A stretch of DNA of 45,356 nt from Planctomycetota bacterium. Lineage in GTDB: Bacteria; Planctomycetota; PUPC01; JACPCR01. Positions 43,014 through 45,356 of this stretch are shown here, one piece after another (within the stretch, counting starts at the first letter, position 1; each line of letters starts with the position of its first letter). Below the pieces are notes generated by a model. It was given only the letters and a program-made list of their open reading frames with translations. It searched no databases and was not told the DNA's origin. The translations under genes and the position numbers were made by a program. The stretch spans positions 1 through 45,356 of the forward strand of contig JAQBXN010000065.1 in the NCBI GenBank assembly GCA_027625095.1, given 5' to 3'.

Positions 43014-45344
43014 ATGAATCCGAATCTGACTCTCGCCCTGTTCGGAGCTTTGACGCTCGTCCTTCAAGTTGGTGACAGGATTTCCGCGGATCCATGCGGG
43101 ATGGTGCCGCCGGTGGCTCTTACCGCCGGCGACCCGGAACTCACGCGCATCGGGGACCAGCTCACCTTCGTGTTCTTTCGGAATGGCATTCAGGACATCG
43201 TGCTGCGGCCCGGATTTAAGGGCAAGGTCACCCAGTTCGGCATGTTGATCCCGTTCCCGGTTCCGCCGGAACTGCGCAAAGTTTCGGACGAGATCTTCGC
43301 CCACGTCCGGAAGGCCATCGATCCACCGGAAGTCGTCATCAATCTGGAATCTGAGAAGCAAAATATGGCCAAGGACAGTCTTCGTTCGCTGAAAGAAGAG
43401 GAACTGGCCTACTTCGGCGCCGTCAAGGTCCTCAAGGAAGAGGCGGTCGGGATGTACCAGATCGCGGTGCTCGAGGCATCGAATCCCAGGGCTCTGCAAT
43501 TCTGGATGGAGACCCATGGGTATATCTACCCGAGAGGGATGGAAGCGCCGTGCATGGACTACATCAAAGAGGGCTGGTGCTTCGTTGCGGTGAAGGCCAA
43601 TATCGGCAGCAAGGCGGCCGTTGAGCCAAAGCCCGGCATGAGGGAGGCCGATCCGAGCCTTCCGGCCGATTCAGGTTTCGAGGGTGCCGTTCAGGCCATG
43701 GGATTCAGGTTCCGTATCGACCGGCCGGTCGTACCGATGCGCCTATCGGCCTTTAACGAGGGCGAACTGCACAACATCGTTTACGTGCTGAGCGAGCAGC
43801 CTATGCAGTTTGAGCAACTGCCGGCAAAATTCGTGAAGCAACAGGTCTCCGGAGATGAGCTTCTAAAGAACATGACCGAGCCTCTGAAGGTAAAGGTCAA
43901 TGGGGGCACCCTCGAGCAGGCCGAGAAAATGGGCTACCTCAAACGGCCGGAGTACAGCCGTGACCCGTCCCCGCACAATGGCCACGCTCTTGACCTCTTT
44001 TCCGCCGACCTGCTTTCTGTCGCGCAGAACCAACTCTCGCATCCGTTCGAGGAGCGGGAGAAAGAACTGCTGAAAATTGGCGAGCGGCTCGGTCTGCGTG
44101 GTCAGGAAGTGGACGAACAGATCGGGAAAGTGATCCGCATCGAACGCACGAAAGGTCTCGAAGAGATCAGAAAGGAATTCAGCAAAATGACACTGACGGT
44201 AATCGAAGGAGACTTTCCCCGGGAGGTGATCGCAGCTAAGAACCTGACCCTGGCCGTCTTCAAAGGAAAGCCTCAAGACGAGCGCGGGGCGGCGGTCCCA
44301 GTACCGGCAAAACCGGCGGATGGAAATTTGTCACGGGGAGCATTTTCGTCTCTGCTGGGGCTGGGCTTCCTGGGTCTGGCGTTTGGACTGGCCAGAGTCA
44401 GGACACCTCGAGGAAGAAAAAGTGTTGCCCTGATCCTTGCCTTGGGATTTGCGTTTGGAGGTTCCATGAAGGCCTTCGGCGCGGAAAAGGCCAGCATGGA
44501 CGATCTGTTGAAGGCGTTGAGTGATTCCACCAAGGCGGAAGAAGCGGCCGCGAGCCTCATTGCCCTGGGAGGCGAGGCCGTTCCGGCGCTGCAAGGCGAG
44601 GCGGTCGAAGGCCAGGACTATAACCGCCGGGGCTGGGCCATCGTCTGTCTGGCCGATATCGGGGATAAGCGGGCCGTCAAGACCCTTCAACTCATCGTCG
44701 ACGATGGCAGCGCTGCCGATTTGGTGAAGATGTGGGCCGGGGCCGCGCTCACCCGCATCCGTGGCGCCGAGGCCATCCGCGACCTGCTGCGCGATCAGGC
44801 CAAAGACCCCTCGAAGCAGACTATGGTCGCCTCGGTTCTTCTGGGCATTCGCGCCAGTGTCGTTCGTCCGCTCGTCGAGCTGGCCGTTTCCGGCGAGACG
44901 CAGGAGGACCGGCAGCAGGCCACCGCCTGGCTCGGCACACTCGATGGCCGGCTCGGCGGGGGTATCGTCCGCAAAGTCCTGACTTCGGCCCTGAGTTATT
45001 CCGGCGAAAAAGCACTTCAGGGCGTTCCGTGGAAAGGCGGGCCGCTCTACCTGCCCGGCTACCAGTGGACGCAGGCGGAAGCTCTCGAAATGTCCAGTCA
45101 CCTGGTCTGCTGGCTGCTCTGGTGCGAGCAGCAGGGGCAGAAGGAAGTGGCCAACCAGTTGCTCAACAATCTCCGCGACCTCTCCTGGCGGAACGGCCTG
45201 GGCTTCCGCCAGGGCGGCGACGGGCTGAGCTGGACGAAAGCATTGCTTTCCAAGGCCGGCAAAGACGCGGAAGCGGTCTCGGAAAAGACCGACCGGCTGA
45301 CGCTTATCCTGATTGTTCAGCTCCTTAACGAAGCCACGAGGTGA
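43014..45344 (+). CDS. DUF2330 protein fused to a HEAT-like repeat domain
   Basis: 776 residues from ATG 43014 (AAGGAG upstream). Signal peptide 1-25. Residues about 25-430 are DUF2330: DPCGMVPPVAL, TFVFFRNGIQDIVLRPGF, FGMLIPFPVPPELRKV and the later FRFRIDRPVVPMRLS. Transmembrane segment at about 444-460 (LLGLGFLGLAFGLARV), then a second hydrophobic stretch at 469-490 ending FGGSMKAFGAEK, which looks exactly like a signal peptide. After it come HEAT-like helices (about 495-640; LIALGGEAVPALQGEAV, CLADIGDKRAVKTLQLIVDD, AGAALTRIRGAEAIRDLL). It may be a fusion of two secreted proteins. An ATG for a further gene lies at 45349. Confidence 0.85.
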   Translation: MNPNLTLALFGALTLVLQVGDRISADPCGMVPPVALTAGDPELTRIGDQLTFVFFRNGIQDIVLRPGFKGKVTQFGMLIPFPVPPELRKVSDEIFAHVRKAIDPPEVVINLESEKQNMAKDSLRSLKEEELAYFGAVKVLKEEAVGMYQIAVLEASNPRALQFWMETHGYIYPRGMEAPCMDYIKEGWCFVAVKANIGSKAAVEPKPGMREADPSLPADSGFEGAVQAMGFRFRIDRPVVPMRLSAFNEGELHNIVYVLSEQPMQFEQLPAKFVKQQVSGDELLKNMTEPLKVKVNGGTLEQAEKMGYLKRPEYSRDPSPHNGHALDLFSADLLSVAQNQLSHPFEEREKELLKIGERLGLRGQEVDEQIGKVIRIERTKGLEEIRKEFSKMTLTVIEGDFPREVIAAKNLTLAVFKGKPQDERGAAVPVPAKPADGNLSRGAFSSLLGLGFLGLAFGLARVRTPRGRKSVALILALGFAFGGSMKAFGAEKASMDDLLKALSDSTKAEEAAASLIALGGEAVPALQGEAVEGQDYNRRGWAIVCLADIGDKRAVKTLQLIVDDGSAADLVKMWAGAALTRIRGAEAIRDLLRDQAKDPSKQTMVASVLLGIRASVVRPLVELAVSGETQEDRQQATAWLGTLDGRLGGGIVRKVLTSALSYSGEKALQGVPWKGGPLYLPGYQWTQAEALEMSSHLVCWLLWCEQQGQKEVANQLLNNLRDLSWRNGLGFRQGGDGLSWTKALLSKAGKDAEAVSEKTDRLTLILIVQLLNEATR

Positions 45345-45356
45345 TGCGATGACCTG

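Overview
The window is bacterial, gene-dense and moderately GC-rich. No rRNA, tRNA or phylogenetic marker is visible, so the taxon is open. The gene mix (LVIVD-repeat secreted proteins, DUF6067/LamG glycosidase, heparinase-like lyase, cytosolic sulfatase, Gfo/Idh/MocA oxidoreductase, tricorn protease, PPDK, many toxin-antitoxin modules and many short palindromic repeats) fits a polysaccharide-degrading member of the PVC group or a nearby phylum (planctomycete, lentisphaerote or hydrogenedentote type). That placement is inference.

Layout. 1-5.7 kb: a truncated LVIVD gene, a large secreted protein with an internal repeat, and a second LVIVD gene cut from its signal peptide by an in-frame TGA. 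5.7-6.1 kb: a non-coding block of hairpins and ~37-bp direct repeats. 6.1-7.8 kb: an accessory island with a hypothetical ORF, a VapBC-type pair and a HicBA pair; a dyad between hicA and vapB looks like an integron attC site. 8.2-14 kb: a minus-strand operon for an ABC-2 exporter (membrane/GATase-like protein, ATPase, permease) followed by a discoidin-domain secreted protein. 14-18.2 kb: class II fructose-bisphosphate aldolase, a mannonate-dehydratase-like enzyme and a sulfatase. 18.4-21.6 kb: tricorn protease.

21.8-28.1 kb is the most unusual part. An AAA/DUF4143 ATPase is followed by two toxin-antitoxin modules (ParDE, then DUF433/DUF5615) lying downstream of an intact ppdK. Each module is bracketed by copies of the ppdK 3' end with its terminator, all in the same orientation: one full gene and two decaying tail copies that share changes absent from the resident gene. 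It looks as if TA modules accreted at the 3' end of ppdK while an intact end was kept.

28.5-40.4 kb: five co-directional carbohydrate genes (heparinase-like lyase, Gfo/Idh/MocA oxidoreductase, ThuA-like/GH fusion, DUF6067-LamG glycosidase, GH28-like beta-helix) form a likely glycan-use locus; the uronate-type enzyme and sulfatase at 15-18 kb could serve the same pathway. 40.4-45.4 kb: gene remnants, a small ORF plus nucleotidyltransferase pair (TA-like), a DoxX protein, a secreted protein interrupted by an in-frame TGA, and a DUF2330 protein fused to HEAT-like repeats behind an internal signal-like segment. The last bases hold the start of another gene (ATG at 45349).
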